From: Branchinecta lynchi
Taxonomy: Eukaryota > Arthropoda > Branchiopoda > Anostraca > Branchinectidae
NCBI GenBank assembly: GCA_023053575.1
Contig: JAKZAP010000010.1
Coordinates: forward strand, 11,555,225-11,619,224
DNA length: 64,000 bases
Reading direction: 5' to 3'
In this document: in pieces, positions 12,181 through 23,912 of the stretch
Position numbering within the stretch: position 1 is the stretch's first letter
Layout of the letters: each line of letters starts with the position of its first letter
Made by a program: the position numbers and the translations under genes
The notes under the pieces: generated by a model
Databases searched by the model: none
Seen by the model: the letters and a program-made list of their open reading frames with translations, nothing else
What the model was told of the DNA's origin: nothing

Positions 12181-13317
12181 TTTTTTGAAATACGTTGCAA
12201 ATGACACGGATTCTGTTTGCCCAGCTTTACTTTCTGAGCTTTAGAAAAGGCATACATCGTTAGATCAGGTTGAAAGATAGTGGACTGTGGGGGTACTTGT
12301 AAGAGTAAAGGCAACGTAATACATATAACGCTAGAAAAGGAAATTTATCTTCGTTCGATTCTGCAACTGGAAAACTCTTCAAACAAAAACGTTACCCTGG
12401 TCATTTCTTTTCACGAACTTGCGTCGCCGAATTCTATTGGCTCTCCTCTGCTACGACATGGTCATGAAGGTTCAAAATGACTCCTTTTCGGTTTAATTGT
12501 AGGTCTATATCTTGAAAAAAAAAAAAAAATCTGCCCACTTCAACGTTTTTACAAAAAGAGTTTCAGCTTGATGATGTTTGTGACATTTTCTGGGAAACGT
12601 TTTTGTAAAAGAAAATGTTTTGAGAACTGTTTTAAGATCCGTTGAACAAAGTATAGGTTGCAAAAATGTTTCTGCAATAAACGTTTATGGACCTTGAACC
12701 CTGAGTTCGAACTTTTTGCGGAGGCTATGTATTCGTCAATTCAGTTTCAGAAAACCCTACAATCTGAAACTACAATCGGAAAATTATGTGTCTCGATCAG
12801 AGGCATTACCAGCCAAACTATTTCGGGGAAGGGGGGAAGGTAATTACCGACTGGCTGGTCGTTTTACCGACTGTTAACAGAGATACCGAAAGTTTTTAAG
12901 AATAATGCATGTTTTGACGAAAAATCGATTGTTTTGAAGATTGAAAACTTTGTGTTTGTATTGACTGTATCCGTTTGACTATTTCCACAAATTGAATGGA
13001 CAACCTCCCCCCCCCCCCCCATTCGTGGTGCCCCTATTTTCGATTCTTGTTCTTGTTTTCGCTTTGCTTTTAACCTTTACAACATCACTTTGATATCCAT
13101 GTTTTATTGGGTTCTGGGGTAAATAGATAAAATTCATGAGCCAAGAAAAGAGCCTAGCTTGGTCGACAACCAAGGTCATTCAACAGGAAATAATTTATAT
13201 ATAATTTAGGGAAACATAAAAACCGTAAAAAACGGTCGAAGTGATCAAACTTTTCCGAAAACAGAAAAGGGCATAAACGAAATAACTTAACACTGTGATA
13301 AACAGGACCTCCTAAAA
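12181..13317. other. Unassigned DNA with dispersed repeat I
   Basis: No gene is recognised. From about 12797 the sequence CAGAGGCATTAC..AGCCAAA, then ACCGACT..CTGGT, then ACCGACTGTT is shared with 46517-46620, which defines a short dispersed repeat (I) in the same orientation. A C14 run lies at 13007-13020. Confidence 0.4.
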
Positions 13318-13728
13318 GTGTGTTCTCGCCGTTCCCCGAGGACTCCTCGGGGAATCAAAGGAAACGGCGAGAATAGAGGGAATCCCTCCACGCGGACTCC
13401 GCCTAGGAAAACAACGAGAACACGGAGAATGCTTCTAAAATGGATTTTGTTAGAAAAAAAAAAATGTGCAGTTGGCGAAATTACTAGATCCACTTTATTT
13501 TGGGATTTGTTTATTCTGATTCTTTTTAATTAATTTTACATTGCACAAACACTGGCAAAAATTGATTCCCCTCCGAATATGAAAGGGAGACCTTTTTGAC
13601 AATGGTGATGATAATCAGAGCATTCCCCGCCCGTGGGGACTCGGGAGAATAGTGAGAGTGGTTCCCCGGGGCAAACAAAAACGCGGCTACTCCTTCAGCG
13701 GAGACCTCAGGGAACGTCGAGAACACGC
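13318..13728. mobile_element. Inverted-repeat element family L
   Basis: The ends are inverted: GTGTTCTCGCCGTTCCC at the left, and the complement of GTGTTCTCGACGTTCCC at the right, continuing into GAGGACTCC / GGAGACCTC. The first 50 bp also form their own hairpin (TTCTCGCCGTT ... AACGGCGAGAA, 13323-13372). A diverged fragment with the same GCCGTTCCCTGAGGACTCC core lies at 33862-33970. The flanks (CCTAAAA and CTTAAGT) suggest but do not prove a short TSD. Non-coding. Confidence 0.6.
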
Positions 13729-14400
13729 CTTAAGTGAAGGCGTTTGTGAACTTGCAATTGGCAGGAAAAGGTATCCTAACTTTTTTTTTATGGTATGATT
13801 GCATTTTTCGCATAGGTGTTTGAAAAGGTATTACAGCGTGAAGTCTTCAAACTCTTATTACAAAAGCGAATTATGCTTTCTATTGGTTGGTTTTGCATAA
13901 AGCGTCATAGCCAATCAAAAGTAGAAAAGACTAATTTTTTCTTTAAAAAAGCAATTAACATCTTACTTTCACAACTCTGTTAGAGAAATATTATTGAACT
14001 AGTTGGCAACATTTCTACCATTAACAGGCTCATAATTGTCATCATACGCCGATAAGTATCTGTTATCTCGGGAATCTAAATCAAAAGTCCTCTACCTCCC
14101 GCTGTTAAACTCATTTTGTTAGATCCCTTCCATGAAAGAAAATTCCGTTTTCTTCTTGTTTGTCGTGCCATCTTTCAAACTGAAAAGTGCGCGAATTGTG
14201 ACTCATCACTATGGAGGAGTCACATCATTATATAAATTTGTCAAAAAGGACAAAGATGTTCTGGAGTTCTGCCAGAGTAAGTAAATAATTTAATCTCTGT
14301 TTTTGTTTTCTTTGTTAGCCTGTCACAGACCAACCTGAGCCCAAGTGGATGCTCGTAAGCTTTTCTTGGTTAGCTTGTCTCAGAGGCTTGTCTCAGACCA

Positions 14401-15105
14401 GTCTAGTACACTAGCCCCTTTTCAGGCACAGTGCTCAAACGTCTAGCACCAATCACCATGCCTGGGTGCTAGACGTTCAAGCACTGTACCTTGGATTTCA
14501 TGTATGGTGCATGGATTTCAGTATATACAGTGCATACATCAAAAACACAGTTTCTGTCATGACAACTGAGCACCAGCTCGGACAGGGCTGAAATTACTAC
14601 CATGAATTAGAGAAATCAAAGACAATCCTTTATATATTTTTCACAACAAAAACAAAAGGGCTCGGCTGATGATAGATGTGAAAAACCTCATTTCCTTTTC
14701 TACATAGTCAAGGGTTTTGCATGCAAAGTTTCCTGTGCCTCAGCTTTTTCTACCTAGCAGCCAACCAGAATATTGGCTCTTGGGGAATAGATAGGGAAAA
14801 TACATGGAAAATAGATAGGGTGCTGTTAGGTTTTTCATCTCCATCATCATTAGAGCCCTTTTGTTTAGGTTGTGAAAATATGTAAAGGATTGTCTTTGAT
14901 TTCTCTAATTCATAGTAGTAATTTCAGCCCTGTCCGAGCCGGTGCTCAGTTGTGATGACAGAAACTGTGTTTTTTCTGTATGCACTGTATACTGAAATCC
15001 ATGCACCATACATGAAATCCAAGGTACAGTGCTTGAACGTCTAGCACCCAGGCATGGTGCTAGACGTTTGAGCACCGTGCCTGAAATGGGGCTAGTGTAC
15101 TAGAC
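14401..15105. mobile_element. Foldback element with perfect 18-bp ends and 12-bp TSD
   Basis: The 705-bp element starts GTCTAGTACACTAGCCCC and ends with the exact reverse complement. The direct repeat TGTCTCAGACCA sits immediately outside both ends (14389-14400 and 15106-15117). The arms (about 14401-14695 and 14828-15105) are near-identical inverted copies of nearly 300 bp with a small asymmetric loop. Each arm also contains a smaller hairpin based on GTGCTAGACG. No coding capacity. Long arms with a 9-12 bp TSD resemble MULE-type foldback elements. Part of the 12-bp repeat may pre-exist, because related CTGTCNCAGACCA words occur in the left flank. Confidence 0.85.
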
Positions 15106-15623
15106 TGTCTCAGACCAACTGAATGCTCATAAGCTACAATCCTATTTGCATATACTTAGTGAAGAAATTATTTCTTAATTCACTTAATTAATTTCTTTTG
15201 ATAATTCTGTGAATGTTGAGGTGGTTATAAATTCTACAGTGAGTTGTTTCTTGAGAAACATTAGGTGATAGATGTTTCGATCATGTGGAGATTGATCGAG
15301 ATACGCTTTTCTGCATTTTTTTTTTTTTTCAGAAAAGATTTTGTATAGTAGTTTTGTAAGTCAAGTTTGGATGTCCACATCCAGTTGGTTCATCCTTCTG
15401 GTACTGTGAATCCCCCATTGTCTTGTCCTGGTCTTGTCTTGGAGTTTTTAATCCTACTTCATCTTCTGACACTGCATCCCTTCCTAAACCTTTACCTATC
15501 CCTCAGCCTCCCATACCATCTCAATTCCCAATTTTTGTTGTTGATGATACTGATATTGGAGAAAATGTTTGTTACTATTTTCCTGATGTGACAGTTGAGC
15601 GGGAAGAAGCAAAGCTTTTCCTT

Positions 15624-15720
15624 AAGTAAGTAATTTATTAAGACCCACCATTTTGAAAAGGCAGAGTAAATGAAGAAAATAAACAAAACACATAAACATG
15701 CAGAAAAAGATAGGCTACTT
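15624..15720. repeat. Dispersed repeat M, copy 1
   Basis: The stretch AAGTAAGTAATTTATT... AGTAAATGAAGAAAATAAA... ACACATAAACATGCA is shared, in order, with 41657-41745. It sits in the presumed second intron of the pseudogene and its first bases coincide with the GTAAGT donor, so that donor may be part of the inserted repeat and not an ancestral splice site. It looks like the reverse of a retroposon tail. Confidence 0.5.
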
Positions 15721-16556
15721 AATTTTTAATCTTCGGTCAGGAAGCAGTGGACGACTTTGTGCACTGGTTGGGCCCTGTTGTCCATGATTTTTGAAAGCGA
15801 TGAGGAAACATCCCAAAGGGTCACACTTGCATCTTGAATTTTTAATTTCTCCGTCAATGTATGGTTATGACATAATTTCGTTAAGTGGAGCAGGTGCTTC
15901 GCATATTTAAAATAACATGATCTCATCTTTTTAATCTTCAGTATTAAGCTTCAATATCTCCACACAGTCAGTAAGAAGGCTTCTGATGAAATTATTGCTG
16001 GAATTCAGAAACTTCAACCTTTATGTCAAGCACATTGTTCTGGTTCTGACCCAGAAGTTTATGTTTATGTTCCATTGGAGGGGCTGGACTCAAAGAATGA
16101 GAGAATTGATTTTTACCGTTGCAACCTACATCTACCAACAGTTTGACCATATTGCTTTACAAAATAGTTTTTTCAAGTGGAAAGGAAGAAATAAGAGAAT
16201 GCTGTGGGTACAGAGTATAATTACATGAAAATCTGTATGCTATGATGGGAGATCCTGAAATGTTATCCTGGTAGTTTCAAGGAAAGAAGTACAAGGTTTC
16301 AAATACTGTCAGTTATACTGATGCTCCTTCTAAAAAGAATTTGTGTTGTGCTGCGTTAAGTTGTGCTCTCTAATTTGTTGTTGATAAGTCTCAAGTTATC
16401 AATTCGCCTTATTCTGGCTCAGTGTTCAAAGTGGACTAGATTCTGTTAGTCCCCCATTGTCTCAAAGTCAACACAATCAACACTTATGAGTTTCCGAAGT
16501 GTCCAAAGTTATATGTAATTATTAAAATCCATGGTTTCTTGAATAGCTCAGTTCTT

Positions 16557-18019
16557 ATGTCACTTGCAGCTTTGCTCAAGTGCCATATACAGATCACTTT
16601 TCGGTCTGTTGGTCGATCAGTATGTCGGTTCACTGTTCTCGAGTTAGGGTACTTCCAGAAAGTTAGGACGATGAAACTTGGCAGGCATATAAGGGATCCA
16701 AACAAACTGACTTGGAAATAGTCACTTCCCCAATCCGACCACCGAGGGGGGAATGGAGGGATGGAGAATCCGGAATGTTGAGGCATCTATAACTTTCGAA
16801 CGGGTTATAGGATCTTAATGAAACTTTACATTAACAATCTCGGGTCTCAGATCTCCCACTTCGAGTCCTGAATGGATCCGATGAATGTGGGGGGGGGGGG
16901 GGAGTCGGAGGGGAGAACCGGAAATATTGTGACACGATTAGACTGGAGCAATTGGGATGAAACTTGGTGGGAAGAACAAGCACATGCCCTAGATACATCA
17001 GCGACGGAACCGGGACGGATTTGGACCCTGGGGGAGGGGGGGGGGGGGCTAATACGATGAAAATTGGCTTGACCATTTGAGGCTTGAGATGATTGGCTTA
17101 AAATGGTCAGTTTCCCAATCTGACGATCGTGGGAAGGGGGAGGGGGGTGGAGAATCCGGAGTCTTGAGGCATGTATAACTTTTGAAGGGGTGATCGGATC
17201 TGAATGAAACTTGATATTTGGAAAAGCCTCGTATCTCAAATTTCCAAGATCAGTTCCGACCAGATCCCATGAATGTGGGTGGGGGTGGTTGGAGGGGAGA
17301 ACCAGAAATCTTGTGACACCCTTAGAGTGGAGCGATGAAACTTGGTGGGAAGAGCAAGCACAAGCCATAGATACGTCAGAGTACCGGACCAGATTCTGGC
17401 ACCTTTGGGGGAGTTGTAGGGGGTGTGGGTCCGAAATTCCGGTCACCGCGAGTTAAGGTACTTGTCATTTCTCAGATTCGACCATCCCTTGAAGTACTAT
17501 TAAAGCAAAATATACTTTTTCATGATCCCCATTAGCCCATGATCGTTTATGCCTCAAGGATTTTGCTAAGAAATGAATTTTTAGCACCCTTAAATTACAT
17601 ATCTTACCGAAAAGTAAAAAAAAAAACACTTTTGACCGAAAGATATAATTATATTCGTGATCTCCAAGGGCCCATGATCTGTTTTGCCTCAAGGGTTTTG
17701 TGATTTCCTGAAAGTAAAAACAATTATTTTTAGCAAAATACATATTTTCATGATTTCGATGAGCTTATCATCATTTGTGCAAGAGTGTTCGTTACGGATG
17801 AATGTTCTAGCGCCCTTAAAGTGAGCATCATCACAGCCAAATGCATAAATAGAATAGTTTTTAAGAACGATCCATTCTCACGATTTCAAAGGACCCATGA
17901 TCATTCTTATCTCAAGGCATTTGCTTACAAATGAACACAACAAACGCACGAATTGGCAAATTCCTATTTTCATCCTCTGATAAGGCGTTGCAAGTGCCAT
18001 ATGAGCTTGTAGCTCTTGT
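16557..18019 (+). repeat. Family B, near-complete copy
   Basis: It starts with the 5' hairpin (TGTCACTTGC...CAAGTGCCA) and ends CAAGTGCCATATGAGCTTGTAGCTCTTGT. In between are repeated sub-blocks: GATGAAACTTGG, a poly-G run (16889-16902), AACGGGT.ATAGGATC, GGTGGGAAGAACAAGCACA and, in the last 500 bp, CATGATCCCCATTAGCCCATGATCG. No protein-coding capacity: the 199-codon reverse ORF here is proline/serine low complexity generated by the G-rich blocks. The copy is in the same orientation as those at 20192, 22458 and 54626. Confidence 0.7.
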
Positions 18020-19373
18020 CTTCTAAACTCTTAATGAATAAAATATTAGCTTATAAATTCATTATTGTTGACTATACATGTAAATAAATGGTAATGGTGA
18101 TAGGGATAGGAGAGGAATTTCTGTGGGATTGCTGCAGTAAGAAGCCTTTTCAGAAAACTCACGTTTTTTCAAACGGGGAGGTCAGACGTTTGCATCGGTC
18201 GTTGATTTTCATCGTCTCTTAACTAATATATCGCGCAGAAGGTTATCCAAATCAGAAGAAGGAAGCGGATCATTATCATCGGATTATTATTATGTCTCAC
18301 GTGTACTTCTGGCACGAATTCCCGATGAAACGTTATGTAGCTGCAACCCTTCAGCATGCAACGCTGCCGGCCCTTTGAAGCAGTTTTCCGATGAAAAGTT
18401 ATGTAGGTGCAACCCTTCAGGATGCAACGCTGCCGGCCCTTTGAACCAGTTTTCTAAGAAACGCTTTTGCAAATAGAAACGCTTTCTCCTGCAACATATT
18501 CTTGTGCGGTACGTTTTCTCTTGAAACGGATTCGCTAAAACGGTTTATAGGAGAAACGCTTTACTAGAAAACTGGCAAATTCTGAAAACTCGTTCATAGG
18601 GGCCGGTAGCGTTGCATATATAAAAAATGTTGCGTTTTACTTTAGAATGTATATGGCACTTGGCCGAAGGGCAAGTGCCTTAACAACCTGGAACACATGC
18701 TTACATCCGTTAATTTCCTTTCTCTGATGTAGGAAACCAAATTTTCAGGTTCTGCCGTCCTCCATGGTTTACTGACTTGGACAAATATAAGTGTAATTTT
18801 TGTTAAAATAGCTATTAGACAGGTCTTTCTTGCTTAACAAACCCGTCTTCTACTTTAGAACTGGAAAAACTCCTCCAATGTTAATTTTGTCAACAAACAG
18901 GGATCCTACTTTGGAACCCCTTCGCTACCTTATACTTCCCGTGAGGTCAAAAAGAATTATACCCATTCCATTACCTGGAGCACAGCGAAACATATAATTA
19001 ATTAGAGACATCAATTAATTGTCTCGGTTTGAAAGTCGGCAGTTGCATACTGCTGAGACGATAATGGAATTTGTGTTACTTAGTTTTTCTCGTGCACTAC
19101 GGAGCTCCTCTGTCCTCCACCCAGTGCGGACAGATACTAATGGTCACTTAGGTTTCAAACACTTTGATTCCATTATAAGCAATATGAACTGTTAAATATA
19201 GGCACCGCACCCATGTCTGATGGATTGATCCTGCCATATGGACCTAATGGAAGAATAGTTCGTTATGCTGAAAATATATTTTAATTTGTTATTATCACAA
19301 GTGCTAATACGTAAATAACGTCTTACCTTCTAAAAACAATCGTGAGTGACTGAGTAATGCCACAGCATAGATA
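18020..19373. other. Unassigned DNA with a 66-bp tandem duplication
   Basis: 18321-18448 contains two copies of a 66-bp unit (CCGATGAAA..GTTATGTAG.TGCAACCCTTCAG.ATGCAACGCTGCCGGCCCTTTGAA). Downstream are scattered GAAACGCTTT words and a lone B 5' hairpin at 18654-18686 (TATGGCACTTGGCCGAAGGGCAAGTGCC). The rest is AT-rich with no gene recognised. Confidence 0.5.
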
Positions 19374-19525
19374 ACAAGACCAAAGGTTTCGATGGGATCG
19401 TAAAAATCTAACATTTGATTCAAACAATTGGGTCATGTCTTCACCATTCGGTCTTAGACAGATTTCATGAATATTTTTACTGTTTCAATAAAGTTCAAAA
19501 ATGGATTCAGATGTTTCCAAAACAC
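19374..19525 (+). repeat. Family A left-end fragment (A3)
   Basis: Only the first 150 bp of A are present: ACAAGACCAAAGGTTTCGAT, ATTTGATTCAAACAATTGGGTC. After that the sequence runs directly into the C array. The junction could mark an old deletion or a C array grown inside an A copy. Confidence 0.6.
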
Positions 19526-20191
19526 TTAGTTTTGTTTTCAAATTATGGAATACGGACGTTTAACAGCGGTAGAAGGGACGTCTATTTTTTTGTAGTTTTA
19601 CACAATGAAAATAGTTCAACTGAAACGGTGAATCTGAAATCCCAATCGTAAGCGATTGGAAACAACTGTTTCCAATCGTAATTTTACAACTTTTTACGAT
19701 CGTTTTTTTTTAAAGTGTCATTAAACAACTGTTTACGATCGTTGTCAGTTGTTTCCGATCGGAAACAATTGGTTCGGTTTTGGAGTCCTGAAACAAGACC
19801 TGATTTGTAGCAACGGTAGTAGGGAAGTTGAACTTTTTGAGTTTTAAAGATCAAAACAGTTAACTGAAATGGCGAACCTGCAATCCCAAACGTAAACGAT
19901 TGGAAACAACTGTTTACGATTGTTTTTTCCAACCGTCATTAAACAACTGTTTACGATCGTTTCCAGTTGCTTTCGATCGGAAACAGTTGTTTTCGATCGT
20001 AAATAGTTGGTTCGGTTTTCCCGTCCGAAACAAGACCTGATTTTTAACAGCGGTAGTAAGGAAGTTGATTTTTTTGTTTTTTAAGCATCACAGTAGTCTA
20101 ACTGAAGTGGCGAATCTGAAATCCCAATCGCATACGATTGGAAACAACTGTTTCCAATCGTAATTTTACGACTGTTTTCGATTGTCTTTTT

Positions 20192-21369
20192 ATGGCACTT
20201 GCCTTCCGGCCAAGTGCCATATACCAATCACTTTTTCGTCGGTCGGTCGGTCGGTCAGTCCGGTATTTGCGACTTAGGGTACTTCTAGATGTGCCAGGAC
20301 GATGAAACTTGGCACGCATATTAGGGACCCGACCAAACTACCTTGGAAATAGTCACTTGCTCGATCCGACCATGGCGGGGGGGAGGGAGGGGAGCCAGAA
20401 TCCGGAATTTAGTAACATGCAGAACTTTCGAACGGGTGATCGGATCTAAATGAAACTTGATGTTTGGAAATACGTCATGCTTCAGATGTCCCGTTTCAAG
20501 TCAGGACCAATCCGATGAATGTGGGGGGGGGGGGGGGGCGGAAATCATGTGACTCACTAAGAGTGGAGCGATCGGGATGAAACTTGGTGGGAGGAACAAT
20601 CATTGACAGAACCTGACCGGATTCGTGCACTGTGGGGGGAGTTAGAGGGGGGATTCCGGAATTCCGGTGATACGGAGTTAAGTTACTTCCAGGTGGGCTA
20701 GACAATGAAACTTGGCAGGCAAGTCAGGGATCTGACCAAATTAACCTGGAAATAGTCAACTTCCCGAACCGACCACCGTGGGGCGAGTGGAGGGAGAGGG
20801 AATTTGGAATCTTGAGGAATGTATAACATTGGAACGGGTGATCGGATCTTAACGAAACTTGGTATTTGGAAAGATCTCGTGTCTCGGACGACCCGTTTAA
20901 AGTCTGGACCGGATCCGGTAAATGAAGGGGGGAGTCGGATGGGGGAACCGCAAATCTTTTGACACGCCTCGAGTGGAGCGATTGGGATGAAACTTGGTGG
21001 GAAGGACAAGCACAAGAACTAGGTACGTCACTGATAGAACTGGACCCGATTTTTGCACTGTGGAGGGAGTTAGAGGGTGGAGTCCGGAATTCCGGCCATC
21101 GCGAGTTAAGGTATTTCCACATGTGCTGCGACGATGAAACTTGGCTTGAACATTAGAGACTTGACATGATTGGCTTAGAAATAGTCAGTTTTCTTACCCA
21201 ACAGTCGTGGGGGAATGGAGGGAGGAGAAATCTTGAGGTATGTCCATAACCATTCTTTTCTCAAGGGTTTTGCTTACAAATGATCACAACACAGCCACGA
21301 ATTGACGAATTCCTACTTTAATCCTCAGACCCAGCCTGGCAAGTGCCATATGAGCTTCCAGCTCTTGTT
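20192..21369 (+). repeat. Family B copy inserted in C (first)
   Basis: The ends are defined by the interrupted C unit. To the left, C runs to CGATTGTCTTTT; the element then reads ATGGCACTTGCCTTCCGGCC...; it ends GAGCTTCCAGCTCTTGTT; and C resumes as TCAAGT..AATTAAACAACTG. The 5' end forms a perfect hairpin TGGCACTTG/CAAGTGCCA, and the 3' end a hairpin GAGCT-tcc-AGCTC. The insertion fell in a T run and no TSD beyond T residues can be seen. It lacks the long ATGATC-rich tail seen in other copies. Confidence 0.8.
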
Positions 21370-22457
21370 TCAAGTACAATTAAACAACTGTTTACGATAA
21401 AGATTGTCTTCAGCTGTTTTCGATCGGAAACAGGTCGTTCGGTTTTCAAGTCCTGAAACAAGACCTGATTTTTAGCGGCGGAAGTAGGGAAGTTTTTTTT
21501 AAGTTGAAAACGATCAACATAGTTTAACTGAAACGGCAAATCTGAAATCCCAATCGTAAACGATTAGAAACAATTATTTCCAATCGTAATTTTACAACTG
21601 TTTACGACCGTTTTCAATTGTTTTCTGTCGGAAACAGTTGGTTCACTTTTCAAGTCCCGAACAAGACCTGACTTTTAACAGTGGTAGTAAGGAAGTTGAA
21701 ATTTTCTTAGTTGAAAACAATCAACATAGTTTATCTGAAACGGCGAATCTGAAATCCCAATCGTCAACGATTGGAAACAACCGTTTACGATCGTTTTCAG
21801 TTGTTTTCGATCTTTTTCAGTTGTTTCCAAACGGAAACAGTTGGTTTGATTTTAAGTCCTGAAACAAACCTGATTTTTAGCAATGGTAGTAGGGAAATTG
21901 AATTTTGTTGATTTTCAAACGATCAAAATAGTTTAACTGAAACAGTGAATCTAAAATCTCAGTCATAAACAACTGGAAACAACTGTTTCCAATCGTAATT
22001 AATTTTCGATCGTTTTCAGTTGTGTTCAGTCGGGAACAGTTGCTTTGGTTTTGAAGTCCTGAAACAAGACCTGATATTTAACAACGGTAGTAGGGAAGTT
22101 GAATTTTGTCGAGTTGTGATCAATCAAAATAGTTTAACTGATACGGTAAATCTGAAATGTAAATTTACAACTGTCTACGATTGTTTTTTTTCAAGTCATT
22201 AAACAACTGTTTACGATCGTTTTCAGTTGTTTTCGATCGGAAATTTAAGTCGTAAACAACTATAAACAATTGTTAACAACTGTAAACAAATTAACATTGG
22301 AAACAGTCGTGTCCGACCGTAATTTTACGACCGTTTTCTTCGTGTCCATTCAAAACGATCAGTTCAATTGTTTTCGATCGGAAACAGTTGGTTTTGTTTT
22401 CAAGTCGTGAAATACAGACTTGAGTTTTAACAACAGTTATAGGGAAGATGTTTTTTT

Positions 22458-23912
22458 ATGGCACTTGCCTTCCGGCCAAGTGCCATATACCGATAACTTT
22501 TCCGTCGGTCAGTCCGGTGATCGCGAGTTAGGGTACTTCCATATGTGCTAGGACCATGAAACTTGGCAGGCGTATTAAGGACCCCACCTAACTAACTTGG
22601 AAATAACCACTTCCCCGATCCGACCACCGTGGGGGAGTGGAGGGTCGGGGAATCCAGAATATTGACGTATGTCTAACTTTTGAACGGGGAATCGGATCTT
22701 AATGAAACTTGATATTTGTAAAGACCTCGTGTCTCAGATGTCACATCAAGTGCGAAACGGATCCGATGACTTTGGGGGGAGTTGGAGTGGGGCAACCGGA
22801 AATCGTGTGATATGTTCAGAGTGGACAGACCGGGATGAAAGTCTGTGGGAAGAACAAGCACAAGCCTCAGATACGTAGTTGACAAGACCGGACTGGATCT
22901 GAGCACCGTGGGGGGAGTTGGAGGGAGGGTTCCGGAATTCCAGTGATTCCCACTTAAGATGCATACACATGTGCTAGGACAATGCAACTTTGCAGGCATT
23001 TTAGGGACCCGACCAAACTAACATGGAAACAGTCACTTCTCCGATCCAACCACCGTGGGGGAGTGGAGGAAGGGGGAATCCGGAACATTGACGTATGTCA
23101 AACTTTTGAACGGGGAATCGGATCTTAATGAAACTTGATATTTGGAAAGACCTTGTGCCTCAGATGTCCGGAACGAATCCGATGACTTTGGGGGGAGTTG
23201 GAGGGGGGACCGGAAATTGTGTGACATGTTCAGAGTGGAGGGATCGGGATGAAAATTGGTAGGAAGAACAAGCACAAGCCCCAGATACATAATTGACAAG
23301 ACCGGACCGGATCTGAGTACTGTGGGGGGTGTTGAAGGGAGGGTTCCGTAATTCTGGTGACCGCGATTTAAGGTACTTCCATATGTGCCAGGACGATGAA
23401 ATTTGGCTTGAACGTTAGAGACTTGACAATATTGGCTTAGAATTTGTTACTTCCCAGATCCAACCATCCCTTAAAGTACTTATCTTCACTGCAAAGTACA
23501 AAAAAAATATTTTTAAGCAAAATCTACATTTTCATGATCCCCATGAGCTCATGATAATTTTTGCCTCAAAGGTTTTGCTTAGAAATGATTTTCTAGCACC
23601 CTTAAAGTCCGCATCTTAACCGAAAAGAAAACAAATACCGTTGATCTCATCATCCTAAAGGGCCCAGGATCATTTTTGCCTCAAGGGTTTTGATCACGAA
23701 TTTCTAGCGCCCTTGAAGTGCACATCATCACAGCCAAGTGCAAACAAAAACTTTTTACCAAACGAATGCTTGTGATTTCCAAGGGCCCATCGTCATTTTT
23801 ATCTGAAGGGTTTTGCTTACAAATGATCGCAACAGACCCAAAGATTGGCAAATTCCTACTTTCATCCGTTCACCAAGCCTTGCAAGTGCCATATGCGCTT
23901 ACAGCTCTTGTT
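22458..23912 (+). repeat. Family B copy inserted in C (second)
   Basis: C stops at AGGGAAGATGTTTTTTT and resumes as TTAGTTGCAAACGATCAAAATAG, exactly where the C unit would continue. Between them is a B copy starting ATGGCACTTGCCTTCCGGCC and ending CATATGCGCTTACAGCTCTTGTT. Two internal, near-tandem sub-blocks start GAACGGGGAATCGGATC (about 22683 and 23113). The insertion is again within a T run. Confidence 0.8.

Larger units (their letters stand above)
14132..16436 (+). pseudogene. Frameshifted multi-exon pseudogene, unknown product
   Basis: Three stretches read like one spliced protein. Exon 1 (14132-14276) starts at ATG, encodes 48 residues ending VKKDKDVLEFCQ, and stops at donor A|GTAAGT. 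Exon 2 (15333-15625) follows a strong polypyrimidine/CAG acceptor; natural-looking peptide continues but in three successive frames (..SSFVSQVW, then DVHIQLVHPSGTVNPP, then a proline-rich run and FVVDDTDIGENVCYY), so two single-base frameshifts break it. Exon 3 (15942-16146) follows TTTTTAATCTTCAG, joins in phase, and gives 67 codons including DPEVYVYVPLEGLDS before TGA. A further frame (16275-16436) carries KKYKVSNTVSYTDAP with one internal stop. Intron 1 holds a foldback element (14401-15105). I do not recognise the family. It looks like a dead gene or processed remnant, not a working locus. Confidence 0.5.

Noticed and set aside
16847..17446. Longest ORF in the window, 199 codons on the minus strand
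   Set aside because: It is proline/serine low complexity made by G-rich B repeat blocks, contains no domain, and lies wholly inside a B copy that also yields ORFs in other frames.
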